Shown here: positions 15,890 through 23,750 of the stretch, piece after piece | Numbering within the stretch: the first letter of the stretch is position 1 | How the letters are laid out: every line of letters starts with the position of its first letter | Origin: an uncultured Bacteroides sp. | GTDB taxonomy: Bacteria; Bacteroidota; Bacteroidia; Bacteroidales; Bacteroidaceae | Direction: 5' to 3' | Assembly (NCBI RefSeq): GCF_905207245.1 | Contig: NZ_CAJLKP010000076.1 | Span: 1 to 30,213 of the forward strand | Length of the DNA stretch: 30,213 nucleotides | The notes under the pieces: model-generated | Database searches by the model: none | Seen by the model: only the letters and a program-made list of their open reading frames with translations | What the model was told of the DNA's origin: nothing | Program-made: the position numbers and the translations under genes

Positions 15890-16399
15890 TTACTTGTACC
15901 AACGTCCACCGCAATATTTACATACGAAATACGTCCCCATACTCATCACTTGAACTTTTTCATCAACACATATACGACACATACAAATCTTGTGGTCGCC
16001 ATCTGACACAGATTCCAAAATCCTATCATATTCCCAAAGAGATAGCTTACCTTTAGCCGGTATTGGTTTAGGGAATAATATAGGATTAGCCAATACCCAA
16101 TTATACACACCTTTATCCGCCCAAACAGATGTATGGTTCTGCACACAGTCTACAATCTCCACACTACCGATGATAGACCCGAAAGGCATATTCCCAAACA
16201 TGGTTTCTTTAGCTATTGTAGCAAATGCTGCCTTTGTCTGCGCATCAGTCAGGTCAACGCTAAACTTTCTACCATGGGAACCGGAAGTATGAATAAGGAC
16301 ACGTCCACGGAAATTTGTTCGCCAACTCCGGTTCTCAATATCCTTGATACCGTGGACTATCAAAGAAGCCCACGGTTGCTTTATTGTTATTGCTTTCAT
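15890..16399 (-). CDS. ASCH-domain protein with C-terminal zinc ribbon
   Basis: 169 residues. The N-terminal part begins MKAITIKQPWASLIVHGIKD, followed by ENRSWRTNFRGRVLIHTS, the ASCH-fold signature linked to RNA or modified-base binding. The C-terminal ~45 residues carry CMCRIC and CKYCGG, a likely four-Cys zinc site. It is the last gene of the leftward cargo operon and ends close to the bidirectional terminator. ASCH genes are frequent in phages; the substrate is unknown. The zinc addition and the nearby radical SAM genes suggest a role with modified nucleic acid, but that is inference. Confidence 0.8.
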   Translation of the reverse strand: MKAITIKQPWASLIVHGIKDIENRSWRTNFRGRVLIHTSGSHGRKFSVDLTDAQTKAAFATIAKETMFGNMPFGSIIGSVEIVDCVQNHTSVWADKGVYNWVLANPILFPKPIPAKGKLSLWEYDRILESVSDGDHKICMCRICVDEKVQVMSMGTYFVCKYCGGRWYK

Positions 16400-16416
16400 T
16401 TCTTCTTTTGTTTGAG

Positions 16417-16722
16417 TTATTTAATAGGTTTATAAAATACCTGAACTACATCCATATAGCCATTTTTCCCTTTACTAAATGAATAGACAAAGTGAGATTT
16501 ATCTACGTCTTTAAGTTGTAATAAATCTGCAACTTCTTTTTTTGCCCATTCTTTGGGTTTGATTATTCCATAGTCAGCGACATAAGTATAGCACCATCCT
16601 AATTTTCGCATGGTAGGCTGTATGATTTCTTTAGCCCATCCTTTCACCCCGTCATTAACAGAGTATAGTTTAGGAATCTCACGTTTTTTAAACGTCGGCC
16701 AGCTTTCTAATTTATAGTTCAT
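16417..16722 (-). CDS. Hypothetical cargo protein
   Basis: 101 residues, basic, rich in W, Y and K; no recognised domain. It lies between the ASCH gene and the small cysteine-containing gene, with short gaps, so it is probably in the same transcript. The AT-rich codon use matches the neighbours. Function unknown. Confidence 0.65.
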   Translation of the reverse strand: MNYKLESWPTFKKREIPKLYSVNDGVKGWAKEIIQPTMRKLGWCYTYVADYGIIKPKEWAKKEVADLLQLKDVDKSHFVYSFSKGKNGYMDVVQVFYKPIK

Positions 16723-16741
16723 TACTAATTTATGTTGAATG

Positions 16742-17047
16742 TTATTTATTCAGTTCGTCAATAAACGTTGTTGTATGCCAACATTTTAGACATCTTCCGT
16801 CTTTCCCTGTCTCTTTAACCATGCAAATACAAGGACATGTTTCTATATGGGCTTTAATAGCTTTTTGTATCTTCTTTTCTTCCGCATCTTTGACAAATGC
16901 CGCCGTAGCTTTTTCCCATGTACATTTCACTTCTTCACGTGCCATATTTACGGCCGGTAGTGGGATTTCAGAAAATACAACGGTTTGATTTCCTGTTACT
17001 TCTATATCAGTAAGTGAATTGTTTTTGATTAAATCTTCTGCTGTCAT
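16742..17047 (-). CDS. Hypothetical cargo protein with C-terminal cysteine motif
   Basis: 101 residues from ATG 17047; an ATG at 17071 overlapping the upstream radical SAM gene by 20 bases is an alternative. The C-terminal part has CPCIC (CxCxC) and RCLKC (CxxC) with a following His (WHTT), a possible metal site. The middle is helical and basic. Function unknown; its place between ASCH and radical SAM genes suggests it works with them. Confidence 0.65.
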   Translation of the reverse strand: MTAEDLIKNNSLTDIEVTGNQTVVFSEIPLPAVNMAREEVKCTWEKATAAFVKDAEEKKIQKAIKAHIETCPCICMVKETGKDGRCLKCWHTTTFIDELNK

Positions 17048-17051
17048 AATG

Positions 17052-17942
17052 TTAATCTTTAAAATTTTCAAACATACAACTTTTAAAAATTGGCCTTTTA
17101 TTTACCCACCGGGCGAAATGTTTTTGATCGTTAGTTGGCGGTTGGTTACTGTCTAAGTTTCTGTAAGGCATCGCAAAAGGAATACAACCCAATGAATCAA
17201 GGTATAAAGCCCGTTTTTCAGCATCTTCGATTTGTCCGTCTTTTACAAGCATATAAAAGAAAAGTTTATAACTTGGGATTCCGGCTTCTTTCAAATATGC
17301 GATTGCGGTTGTGACTTCATCGGTTATTGCTGAATTATCATAAGCCATTCGCAAAAATCGTTTCCATTTGACATGCGAAAGTAGGTGAGCGATATTCTTA
17401 TCTTTTGCAATAATACGGCAATCAAGACCTTGGTTAAAATCAACTTTCACATTTAAAGAAATGATCTTTTCGATTTGATTCAATCCCCAATCCGACGCAA
17501 TTACATTGTTATCCATTAGTGTAGCCGATTGGCGCCCGCTTAAAAACTCGGTAATGTCGGCATGTTTCCGAATAAAACCTTCCTTTCGGGGCACAATACA
17601 AAAACTACATTGATTGACGCATCCCCTTGTTAAGAACCCGTAGGCATCATTATACATTGGATAAAGTGAATAATCCGGGCAAATGTGCTCAACTTCATTT
17701 GGCAAAGTCTGATCATACATTTTGTAACCGGACCCACCTTTAACAACTTCATCCGCTTGAATGACACGTAGATCGTCGGGCGTGAAAGCAAAAACTTTAC
17801 TCATGTAAACACGATCATAGTGTTCAATCCCGGAATACCATTCAACCGAATCACCTTCCCTTTTATGCCATGAAGATAGTTTCATCAATGCAAGATTGGG
17901 AAAGTTATGTCCGTCAACGTCGATCAGCCCAATTTTTGACAT
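17052..17942 (-). CDS. Radical SAM enzyme
   Basis: 296 residues. The cluster motif is CVNQCSFC (Cys108, Cys112, Cys115; CxxxCxxC), placed after GFLTRG, which is characteristic of radical SAM enzymes that bind a [4Fe-4S] cluster and split S-adenosylmethionine. The ~100 residues before it (IGLIDVDGHNFPNLALMKLS and on) look like a B12-binding-type Rossmann domain without its clear cobalamin motif. Later parts include KVDFNQGLDCRII and LKEAGIPSYKLFFYMLV, typical barrel strands. Similar enzymes occur in phages, but the substrate is not known. It overlaps no gene and is followed five bases later by the small Cys protein. Confidence 0.85.
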   Translation of the reverse strand: MSKIGLIDVDGHNFPNLALMKLSSWHKREGDSVEWYSGIEHYDRVYMSKVFAFTPDDLRVIQADEVVKGGSGYKMYDQTLPNEVEHICPDYSLYPMYNDAYGFLTRGCVNQCSFCIVPRKEGFIRKHADITEFLSGRQSATLMDNNVIASDWGLNQIEKIISLNVKVDFNQGLDCRIIAKDKNIAHLLSHVKWKRFLRMAYDNSAITDEVTTAIAYLKEAGIPSYKLFFYMLVKDGQIEDAEKRALYLDSLGCIPFAMPYRNLDSNQPPTNDQKHFARWVNKRPIFKSCMFENFKD

Positions 17943-17954
17943 TTTATTTTGCTT

Positions 17955-18452
17955 TTAAATTTTGAAAAGATTGTAGTTAGAAGAAACACAATTGCCGGGT
18001 AAATCTTCCCGGTTGATCCCGGCCTGTTTCAACAATGTGTCTTTGAAGTAAAATCGGCTAAACGGAAACATTAGTGTTGTCATTTCGACGAAACATTCAA
18101 GGTCTTGTTTAGGATAACGTTTGCCGGACAATAGGCCAACTTTATATAAGTCGCATATACCATTCGTCAAATTCATCATTGCAAGACTTTGGGGAATATC
18201 AATCACGGGTTCAATGCTCGCCCAAGTTTTGAAGCCAAGATCGTGAAGGTCTTTCATCATTTGAATTCTTTCCATATTAGAAGCCGCACCGGGTTCAAGA
18301 TCGTCGCTTCCGGTAAGGGTGAACCCAAAAGCAATTGATTCTTTATAAGCCACGAAACGAATGTTGTCAAATGTTGCATTACATATTGGCCCGTAGGTGA
18401 CATTTCCAAAGATACTATTGAAGAAGTCCGTTCGCTTTGTAAGAATCGTCAC
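17955..18452 (-). pseudogene. 5'-truncated radical SAM protein (C-terminal half)
   Basis: 165 residues from a GTG; the frame is open only to a TAA at 18462-18464. The sequence begins in mid-barrel (TILTKRTDFF) and continues with FGFTLTGSDDLEPGA, GFKTWASIEPVID and CDLYKVGLLSGKRY, matching the C-terminal half of radical SAM proteins of the spore-photoproduct-lyase-like type. The CxxxCxxC motif that should come earlier is missing. The break lies directly beside the hairpin and recombinase gene, so the 5' half was probably lost in a recombination event. It may be non-functional, or still make a partner protein. Confidence 0.65.
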
Positions 18453-18465
18453 ATAGAAGTGTTAT

Positions 18466-18494
18466 GAGCCTCCCCAAATCCGAAGGGGAGGCTC
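18466..18494. terminator. Hairpin between recombinase and cargo
   Basis: GAGCCTCCCC (18466-18475) pairs perfectly with GGGGAGGCTC (18485-18494), loop of 9 bases. It lies just behind the recombinase stop. No clear T tract follows on the minus strand, so it may be a weak terminator or a recombination site. Confidence 0.5.
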
Positions 18495-18500
18495 GGTTTA

Positions 18501-19418
18501 TTACTTCCTAAAAAACATATCTCCTGAGATACTTCTTGCCGTGTCGTCATTTGTCAGACGGATGTATCGGAAGAAGTTTTGTTCAGTACGATGCCCGGTC
18601 AGCCGCATGATTTCCAGTGTCGTCATTCTGCCGGTTAGATACATGTTGGTGGCTGCCGACCTTCTTGCAGTATGACTACTGATTAATTCCCACTTCTGAC
18701 GGGTAACCGTTATCAGTTTACCGCCTTTGGTAAATGAATAAGTAACAAGGTCATTCAAGCCGATCTCTTTCATTATCACCTTCAAGTATTTGTTGACATA
18801 CTGAATGCAAAGTTTGCAAGGAATAACACCGCCATACTTAGCATAGATTTCTTTCACGTAGTCGTGCATCGGTATCTTGACATCAACATTCGTCTTCTTT
18901 GTCCGCTTCACTAAATAGTCACCCTGGAAATTGTCTTTCGTTAAGGTGGAGTAATCAGAGTAACGCAAAGCGGTAAGACAGCCAAGCACAAACAAATCCC
19001 TAATCCTTTCCTTCGCTTTCCGCTTATCCTGCTTCTCAAACTTGTAGTAGTATATCCTTGCGATTTCATTCATTGACAGAAACACGGCATTGGTAGGCTC
19101 GCACTTCAAATCAATCTCATCATAGGTGTTATCTACTGCATAGTTGTATTGTGATGCCCGACGGACAAGCGTCTGAATCTTCTGGATATATCCTACTATT
19201 GTGTTATGCCTGAGTCCCTGGTCTTCCAGATAAATGATGAAATCATCCAGGAATTCACCCGTAACGGAATTGGTGAATATATCGCAGTCAAATTCTTCGG
19301 AAAAAGCATCTATATGCTTTATAATTGCGTCATAGACCGCTGCATAGTGTTCAGACTTGCGTCTGCTTCTCTTTTCAAGTACTTCCCTGGCGAAGGTGGT
19401 GAAGTATTCACCTTCCAT
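18501..19418 (-). CDS. Tyrosine recombinase
   Basis: 305 residues. The catalytic set is visible: Arg in LTALRYSDYS, His and Arg in SSHTARRSAATNM, His in TGHRTEQ and the nucleophile Tyr in FFRYIRL. A SAM-like core-binding domain occupies residues ~1-110. The usual N-terminal arm-binding domain of Bacteroides integrases is absent. Upstream of ATG 19418 the frame stays open for about 30 codons (LSPVLEAKPRKDY, FRQAKP) and looks coding but lacks a start. A short ATG frame at 19512 (MRSQNNISS) is one base out of phase, so the N-terminus may be frameshifted. The enzyme may move the adjacent cargo or invert DNA. Confidence 0.88.
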   Translation of the reverse strand: MEGEYFTTFAREVLEKRSRRKSEHYAAVYDAIIKHIDAFSEEFDCDIFTNSVTGEFLDDFIIYLEDQGLRHNTIVGYIQKIQTLVRRASQYNYAVDNTYDEIDLKCEPTNAVFLSMNEIARIYYYKFEKQDKRKAKERIRDLFVLGCLTALRYSDYSTLTKDNFQGDYLVKRTKKTNVDVKIPMHDYVKEIYAKYGGVIPCKLCIQYVNKYLKVIMKEIGLNDLVTYSFTKGGKLITVTRQKWELISSHTARRSAATNMYLTGRMTTLEIMRLTGHRTEQNFFRYIRLTNDDTARSISGDMFFRK

Positions 19419-19525
19419 CGGTTTCGCCTGCCGGAAGTGATTGATGTAGTCCTTTCTTGGCTTGGCCTCAAGGACCGGAGATAAAACTGCTAATGTTGTT
19501 TTGGCTTCTCATATTTAAAGGTTAA

Positions 19526-19750
19526 TTAATCCACCTGATACAGCCTGCACCCCGTCTTCTCCTTTGCCCTGAGCAGGAAGCTGGCCGCTTCGTCGCTGTC
19601 CACTACCAGACGGATGGCAGTCAGACCTTCCGTCTTGGGTTTCTGCAGGAGCAGGGAGCACGGCTGTTCGTAATAGTTCCAGTAGAAGATGAAGTCTGCC
19701 ACATGGAAGTTGTCTATCTGGACGATGTATTTCACTGGGATGCGCTGCAT
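19526..19750 (-). CDS. Hypothetical early protein
   Basis: 74 residues starting MQRIPVKYIVQIDNFHV; no domain recognised. It closes the early operon, five bases after the zinc-finger-type gene. Coding is supported by tight spacing and ordinary composition. Function unknown. Confidence 0.6.
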   Translation of the reverse strand: MQRIPVKYIVQIDNFHVADFIFYWNYYEQPCSLLLQKPKTEGLTAIRLVVDSDEAASFLLRAKEKTGCRLYQVD

Positions 19751-19754
19751 ACTG

Positions 19755-20003
19755 TCATTCTTTGAAATAAGGTTTCACTTCGCCGTCAGGCACCCATTCC
19801 ACATTCACCACCGCCTTCACCTGTCCCGTTCCGCCACACGAGGGACACGGTTTCTTTACCCGCTCGGTGATGATGTCCGGGTCGAGCACATACCCGTTCC
19901 CTTGGCAATAGCCGCAACTATAACCAGGAAATTCCTGGGGTTTCTCCCGCCCGGCTCCGAAGATGGGTGCTGAAATCAGCACCCCGTTCCATTTCTCGCT
20001 CAT
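19755..20003 (-). CDS. Small DnaJ-type zinc-finger protein
   Basis: 82 residues with CGYCQGNG and CPSCGGTG, two CxxCxGxG repeats as in the DnaJ zinc-binding domain. The start overlaps the upstream stop by ATGA, so the two are translationally coupled. Small proteins of this type are common in phage early regions; the partner is unknown. Confidence 0.75.
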   Translation of the reverse strand: MSEKWNGVLISAPIFGAGREKPQEFPGYSCGYCQGNGYVLDPDIITERVKKPCPSCGGTGQVKAVVNVEWVPDGEVKPYFKE

Positions 20004-20206
20004 ACCTTCCTTTCTTTATAGGTCCAACCATTCAGCCTGTACGTCTCCCGCCGCGCCTCTTCCTTGGTCAGATAGTCTCCGACCTTTGTCCCGTGTGTCG
20101 ATATCTTCGGGGGAAAACTGTCTCCCTGGCGGTAGGTGATTTCGAGATACACCGCCCAGCATCGCCCGCGCGGGCGGTATTGATACCAGCGGTGTATCTC
20201 TTTCAT
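20000..20206 (-). CDS. Hypothetical early protein
   Basis: 68 residues from ATG 20206, chosen because a longer frame (to 20317) would overlap the Gam gene. It starts MKEIHRWYQYRPRGRCWAVY and is basic and aromatic. No domain recognised. It is coupled to the next gene by ATGA. Confidence 0.6.
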   Translation of the reverse strand: MKEIHRWYQYRPRGRCWAVYLEITYRQGDSFPPKISTHGTKVGDYLTKEEARRETYRLNGWTYKERKV

Positions 20207-20207
20207 G

Positions 20208-20732
20208 TCACTGCACAACTGCATCGCTTTCCTTTTTAGGTTCCACGAAGAAGGACTCTTCCTGCACCACTTGCACGCCGATCTTCGGGAACATGCCTGC
20301 AACGTCTTCATTGTCACGATCGGCCAGCAGTCCCTGCTTGTCCAGTTCTTCCGTCGTACGGATGTACGAAGGGAGAAGTTCTTTACAGAGGTTCGTCACC
20401 GCCGCCCAGGTGAAGCCCTTCAGGTTCTTCAGCTTCGGTGTGCCGGTGCGGAAACCGAACACGCCGTGGGCGCTCTCCACGCTTTTTTTCTTGGAGAATA
20501 GCTCGTCCTTGTTCTCCACCGCATACGCCTGCACAATCTCGAAGGCCGCCTCTTTCCGGGCGTTCTGTTCCGCCAACTGGTCGGCATACTCTTCACGGAT
20601 GCGGGTCATCTCGATGTCCATCTTGGACGTGAGGTTCTGTACTTTAGCATCGGCTGCCGCAAAGTCTGCGAATGCCTGTTCTGCCTGTTCGCGGTTGATG
20701 CCGCTGACTACTGTTTTCTTGGTTCTTGCCAT
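20208..20732 (-). CDS. gam: Gam-like host-nuclease inhibitor
   Basis: 174 residues. A long N-terminal coiled coil (residues ~14-70, with QAFADFAAADAKVQNLTSKM) is followed by SVESAHGVFGFRTGTPKLK and WAAVTNLCKELLPSYI, matching the Mu Gam family. Gam binds double-stranded DNA ends and protects them from RecBCD-type exonucleases; it is related to Ku. It lies in the early operon, as in Mu. An AT-rich leader precedes ATG 20732. Confidence 0.88.
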   Translation of the reverse strand: MARTKKTVVSGINREQAEQAFADFAAADAKVQNLTSKMDIEMTRIREEYADQLAEQNARKEAAFEIVQAYAVENKDELFSKKKSVESAHGVFGFRTGTPKLKNLKGFTWAAVTNLCKELLPSYIRTTEELDKQGLLADRDNEDVAGMFPKIGVQVVQEESFFVEPKKESDAVVQ

Positions 20733-20752
20733 AATTCCTTTTAATTTATTGG

Positions 20753-21043
20753 TTAATAATTAATCTTCTCTCTGTTTTCCCTGTTCTGGCGCTGCTGCAT
20801 CTCCTTGTACTTTTTCGCCTTCTTCGGTTCTTCCAATATCTCCAGTTCCCGGTCTATCAGGTTGTAGCGTTTACATTCTGAATAGTATTCAGCCAAAAGC
20901 TGGCAATATTTCGAAGCCGACAGTGTATTGATGCCTGCCTCCAAACGTTCCTGAAAGTCGCAAATACGGTCGGCAATGGCTTCGAGTTGCTTCCCCAGTT
21001 CCTGGCGGCGTTCGCCACTGGTATTGGCATATACTTTCGTCAT
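20753..21043 (-). CDS. Hypothetical coiled-coil early protein
   Basis: 96 residues, mainly helical and charged (ERRQELGKQLEAIADRICDF and a K/E/Q-rich C-terminus). It overlaps the upstream gene by ATGA. No domain recognised. It may bind nucleic acid or a partner through the coiled coil. Confidence 0.65.
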   Translation of the reverse strand: MTKVYANTSGERRQELGKQLEAIADRICDFQERLEAGINTLSASKYCQLLAEYYSECKRYNLIDRELEILEEPKKAKKYKEMQQRQNRENREKINY

Positions 21044-21666
21044 GGTATAACCTCCTTGAGTTGGTTATTGCTTATATACCGTTGGACTGCAGGATTATTA
21101 TCCAGTTCCTGCTTGCTAAAATAAGTACATGAACCTCTGCGATAAGGAGTGGATAATACCGCTTTCTTTACCCAACGGCGAAGTGTAGTAGAGCCACAAC
21201 CAATGTATTCCAATACATCCTTCAACTCCATGAGATCATTCGCTACCGTGGCAGGTGATAAATCACTACTCATCCCACATAGTGCACAAACTTGTTTTTC
21301 CAGCAATTTGAGCGTACCCATTATATCCTGAAAGTTTTTCAAAGACACTTGTATCATCTCTTCGCCGGAAACTACGGGAGTTTTTTGTACCACCTCTTCC
21401 TTTTGCAATTCTTCAGCAGGGCAGCACTCTACGCCCTGCATCAATTCCTGCAACTCCAAATGTCCGGCGGCATAGCGCGCAGCGTCACGGGCGGCAAAAA
21501 AGACACTTTCGTCACGTTCGTCATTTGATTTTTCAGCCACATACTTCTGGAACACTTGTCGTTCTGTCAGACGCTCGACTAATGTCTGCGCTTCGATAAG
21601 ACTGATAGGGTCGCCTTTTTTAAGAAGAACCGCTATTGCCTGCTTGATTTCTTTTTGCTTTCTCAT
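21040..21666 (-). CDS. Early protein with C-terminal helix-turn-helix domain
   Basis: 208 residues from ATG 21666; an ATG at 21699 is an alternative. The N-terminal half is helical (MRKQKEIKQAIAVLLKKGDP). The C-terminus (about residues 140-208) has LMELKDVLEYIGCGSTTLRRW and a following RRGSCTYF wing, typical of the excisionase/MerR-like helix-turn-helix. It may regulate early genes or act as an accessory factor for transposition or the nearby recombinase. Confidence 0.7.
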   Translation of the reverse strand: MRKQKEIKQAIAVLLKKGDPISLIEAQTLVERLTERQVFQKYVAEKSNDERDESVFFAARDAARYAAGHLELQELMQGVECCPAEELQKEEVVQKTPVVSGEEMIQVSLKNFQDIMGTLKLLEKQVCALCGMSSDLSPATVANDLMELKDVLEYIGCGSTTLRRWVKKAVLSTPYRRGSCTYFSKQELDNNPAVQRYISNNQLKEVIP

Positions 21667-21673
21667 ACTTTTC

Positions 21674-22138
21674 TTATTTTTTAGTTTTTCGTTCTTCACG
21701 TCTCATAAATGCTTCCAGTTGCTTCTTCGTTTCCTGTAGCTCCCAGAGCGCCATCCGCGTCACGTCCTTGCGGGCTTTGGTGTACTTGCGTGCCCAGACG
21801 TTGAGTTTCGCCACATTCATCCGATATTCCTCTTCATTGTCACTGGTGAAGCCTTGATTCAACTGAGGTATCAGGAATGAGAGGCGGTAGATATCACGGA
21901 ACACCATTTGCGCTTCCCTGCGTTGTATCTCCCTGGCTTTGTCATCCATCGGGTTCAGCTTCTCCAACAACTGCTGTGCTTCCCGTAGCGTCAAATCCTT
22001 ACTGCTCTGTGTCCGCCCACCAGTGAAAGAATAGATGCAATCATGGCGTGCATCAACATCCATCCGAAGTCTATTGAAAGTAGCATGCAAGGCTTTCATC
22101 TGCCCCGGCGTAATGAATTTGTCCTTGATTGTCTTCAT
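21674..22138 (-). CDS. Mu gp16-like (DUF1018-type) early protein
   Basis: 154 residues from ATG 22138; a GTG at 22156 is less likely. It begins MKTIKDKFITPGQMKALHAT and has YSFTGGRTQSSKDLTLREAQ and LEKLNPMD, the pattern of gp16/DUF1018-type regulatory proteins of Mu-like phages. The C-terminus is a basic helix. The family function is not established. Confidence 0.68.
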   Translation of the reverse strand: MKTIKDKFITPGQMKALHATFNRLRMDVDARHDCIYSFTGGRTQSSKDLTLREAQQLLEKLNPMDDKAREIQRREAQMVFRDIYRLSFLIPQLNQGFTSDNEEEYRMNVAKLNVWARKYTKARKDVTRMALWELQETKKQLEAFMRREERKTKK

Positions 22139-22162
22139 CGCTAAATCACTTATCACTAAACG

Positions 22163-22822
22163 TTAATCACTATACTCCTCTCCACGGAATTTCGCCGCCT
22201 CTTCCGGCCAGATATCATAGTATCCCTTCGGTCCGATAAACCGTCCCTTGGAAAACGCCCGATACCCCTCAACGTATATCTTCAGCGAAGCATCAAACGC
22301 TACTTTCTTCGCACTACGCCCATCCGGATTCTTACCGCTGGCATGGCTGATGAAGATGAGCAGCTTGTTACGGTGCTTCTCCTTAAACTTGATATACTGG
22401 GCGTATGTCATCTGCGTGTACTGGAAGCTGTCTATCACCACGAAATCGGGAGCTTTCTGGCGCTTCAAGCGCAGGCTTAACTGGTCCAGTGGTTCCGCAT
22501 CCAGCAACAGGAAACGGCGGTTCACTTCCTGCATGTTGAAACGCTTCAACGTGTTCTGCATCGTCAGGCAGGCACCTTCTTCCAAACTGTCATAGGCCAC
22601 GCGCCCGAAACGGCACAACTCCTTGCAAAGTTGCATCACGAAAGAGGTTTTCCCATTCCCTGTGTTACCCCATACCATCCACACACCCCGGCGTTCCGGT
22701 GTGCCGAAAGCATCCTGCCAGGCACCTTCGAAAGCCAGCGTCTCGAACTTCATGCTCAACAGTTCCCGCACCCCTTTAGCGTTGCGCTGGAAAGTCTTTG
22801 CATCATTCACTGTCTCGCTCAT
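22163..22822 (-). CDS. Second P-loop ATPase of the transposition region
   Basis: 219 residues. Walker A is GNTGNGKT (residues ~52-59) and a Walker B-like strand is DFVVIDSFQYT (~125-135), followed by a sensor-like LLIFISHASGKNPDG. The fold looks RecA/DnaB-like. The start overlaps the MuB-like gene by ATGA. Its place right after MuB suggests a role in replication or target handling, not found in Mu itself. Alternatives are a helicase loader or a RecA-type recombination factor. Confidence 0.78.
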   Translation of the reverse strand: MSETVNDAKTFQRNAKGVRELLSMKFETLAFEGAWQDAFGTPERRGVWMVWGNTGNGKTSFVMQLCKELCRFGRVAYDSLEEGACLTMQNTLKRFNMQEVNRRFLLLDAEPLDQLSLRLKRQKAPDFVVIDSFQYTQMTYAQYIKFKEKHRNKLLIFISHASGKNPDGRSAKKVAFDASLKIYVEGYRAFSKGRFIGPKGYYDIWPEEAAKFRGEEYSD

Positions 22823-23712
22823 GCCTGTTCTCCTTTCATACGCTGGGCTTCTTGGATACGCTTACAGGCATGCACCACGCGCTTCACACGGCGAAGGTCA
22901 TATTCACCCTGAGCGGCCTCACGCTGAACACGCTTTATCTCAGCAAGGTCAGTCAGCCCATTCGCCTGGCAGATGGCATATACATCCTGTTCGGTAGCTA
23001 CATTCACGTCGAAGAACTTGCGACCGATACGGCTGTTAATCTCCTTATAGCCTTTCTTGTTGTAGCGCAAGCCATTCTCCACACGGCGTTTAATGTAGTC
23101 CGTAGAAAGAAACACGATACCCGCCTTATTCTCCAGTCGATTGTAAATGCTGATGAAGTAGCTGAACACGCTGTCCGTCAGCTTGTCACCCTCATCGAAG
23201 ATGATGAGCGGATTATTTAGAAAGGCAATCATGGAAATGGCATATTCCAGAATATCCCGCAGGTTCGTCCCGTCCACAGGAGCGCCCACCTGCTTGGCGA
23301 TTTCGCGCACGAAGTCACTCTTCTTCATATCCTCCGAGCAAAGGATATAGAATACGTTCCGATGCGTGCGGCGGTATTCGATGGCGGCTGTGGTCTTACC
23401 ACAACCTGCATCACCCACTATCCAGGTAGTATTCTTGTATGCCTGCGCATCTGTTATGGCGAAGGTGATCCGCTTAAAAGCATCGCTGTCCGTCAACGTC
23501 CAGCGTTCAAGGCTGTACCCTATCTGTGCGGCTATGCGGCTGAACATATCATCGCTGATACTGGTGTACTTGGAGTTACATATCTGCGATACCGTGGCAG
23601 CACTGACACCGTTCAGGCTTTCGCTGGCGCGGTTCTGCGAGGGATAGTTGCTGCAATACTCCATCAGGGCATCCCGAATGGCATCCTTGTCTTGTTTACT
23701 TAGTTCTTTCAT
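22819..23712 (-). CDS. MuB-like transposition target-capture ATPase
   Basis: 297 residues. An N-terminal helix-turn-helix (~residues 25-60, LNGVSAATVSQICNSKYTSI) is followed by an AAA+ core: Walker A GDAGCGKTT (100-108) and Walker B PLIIFDEGD (168-176), with Arg-containing C-terminal helices. MuB binds DNA with ATP, chooses target sites and activates the transposase. It directly follows the transposase gene, as in Mu. Confidence 0.9.
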   Translation of the reverse strand: MKELSKQDKDAIRDALMEYCSNYPSQNRASESLNGVSAATVSQICNSKYTSISDDMFSRIAAQIGYSLERWTLTDSDAFKRITFAITDAQAYKNTTWIVGDAGCGKTTAAIEYRRTHRNVFYILCSEDMKKSDFVREIAKQVGAPVDGTNLRDILEYAISMIAFLNNPLIIFDEGDKLTDSVFSYFISIYNRLENKAGIVFLSTDYIKRRVENGLRYNKKGYKEINSRIGRKFFDVNVATEQDVYAICQANGLTDLAEIKRVQREAAQGEYDLRRVKRVVHACKRIQEAQRMKGEQA

Positions 23713-23750
23713 TGTTTTTGAAGGGTATTTAATTGATTATTGAATACTGA

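Noticed and set aside
19206..19484. 92-codon plus-strand frame in the recombinase N-terminal region
   Set aside because: Shadow of the recombinase gene on the other strand.
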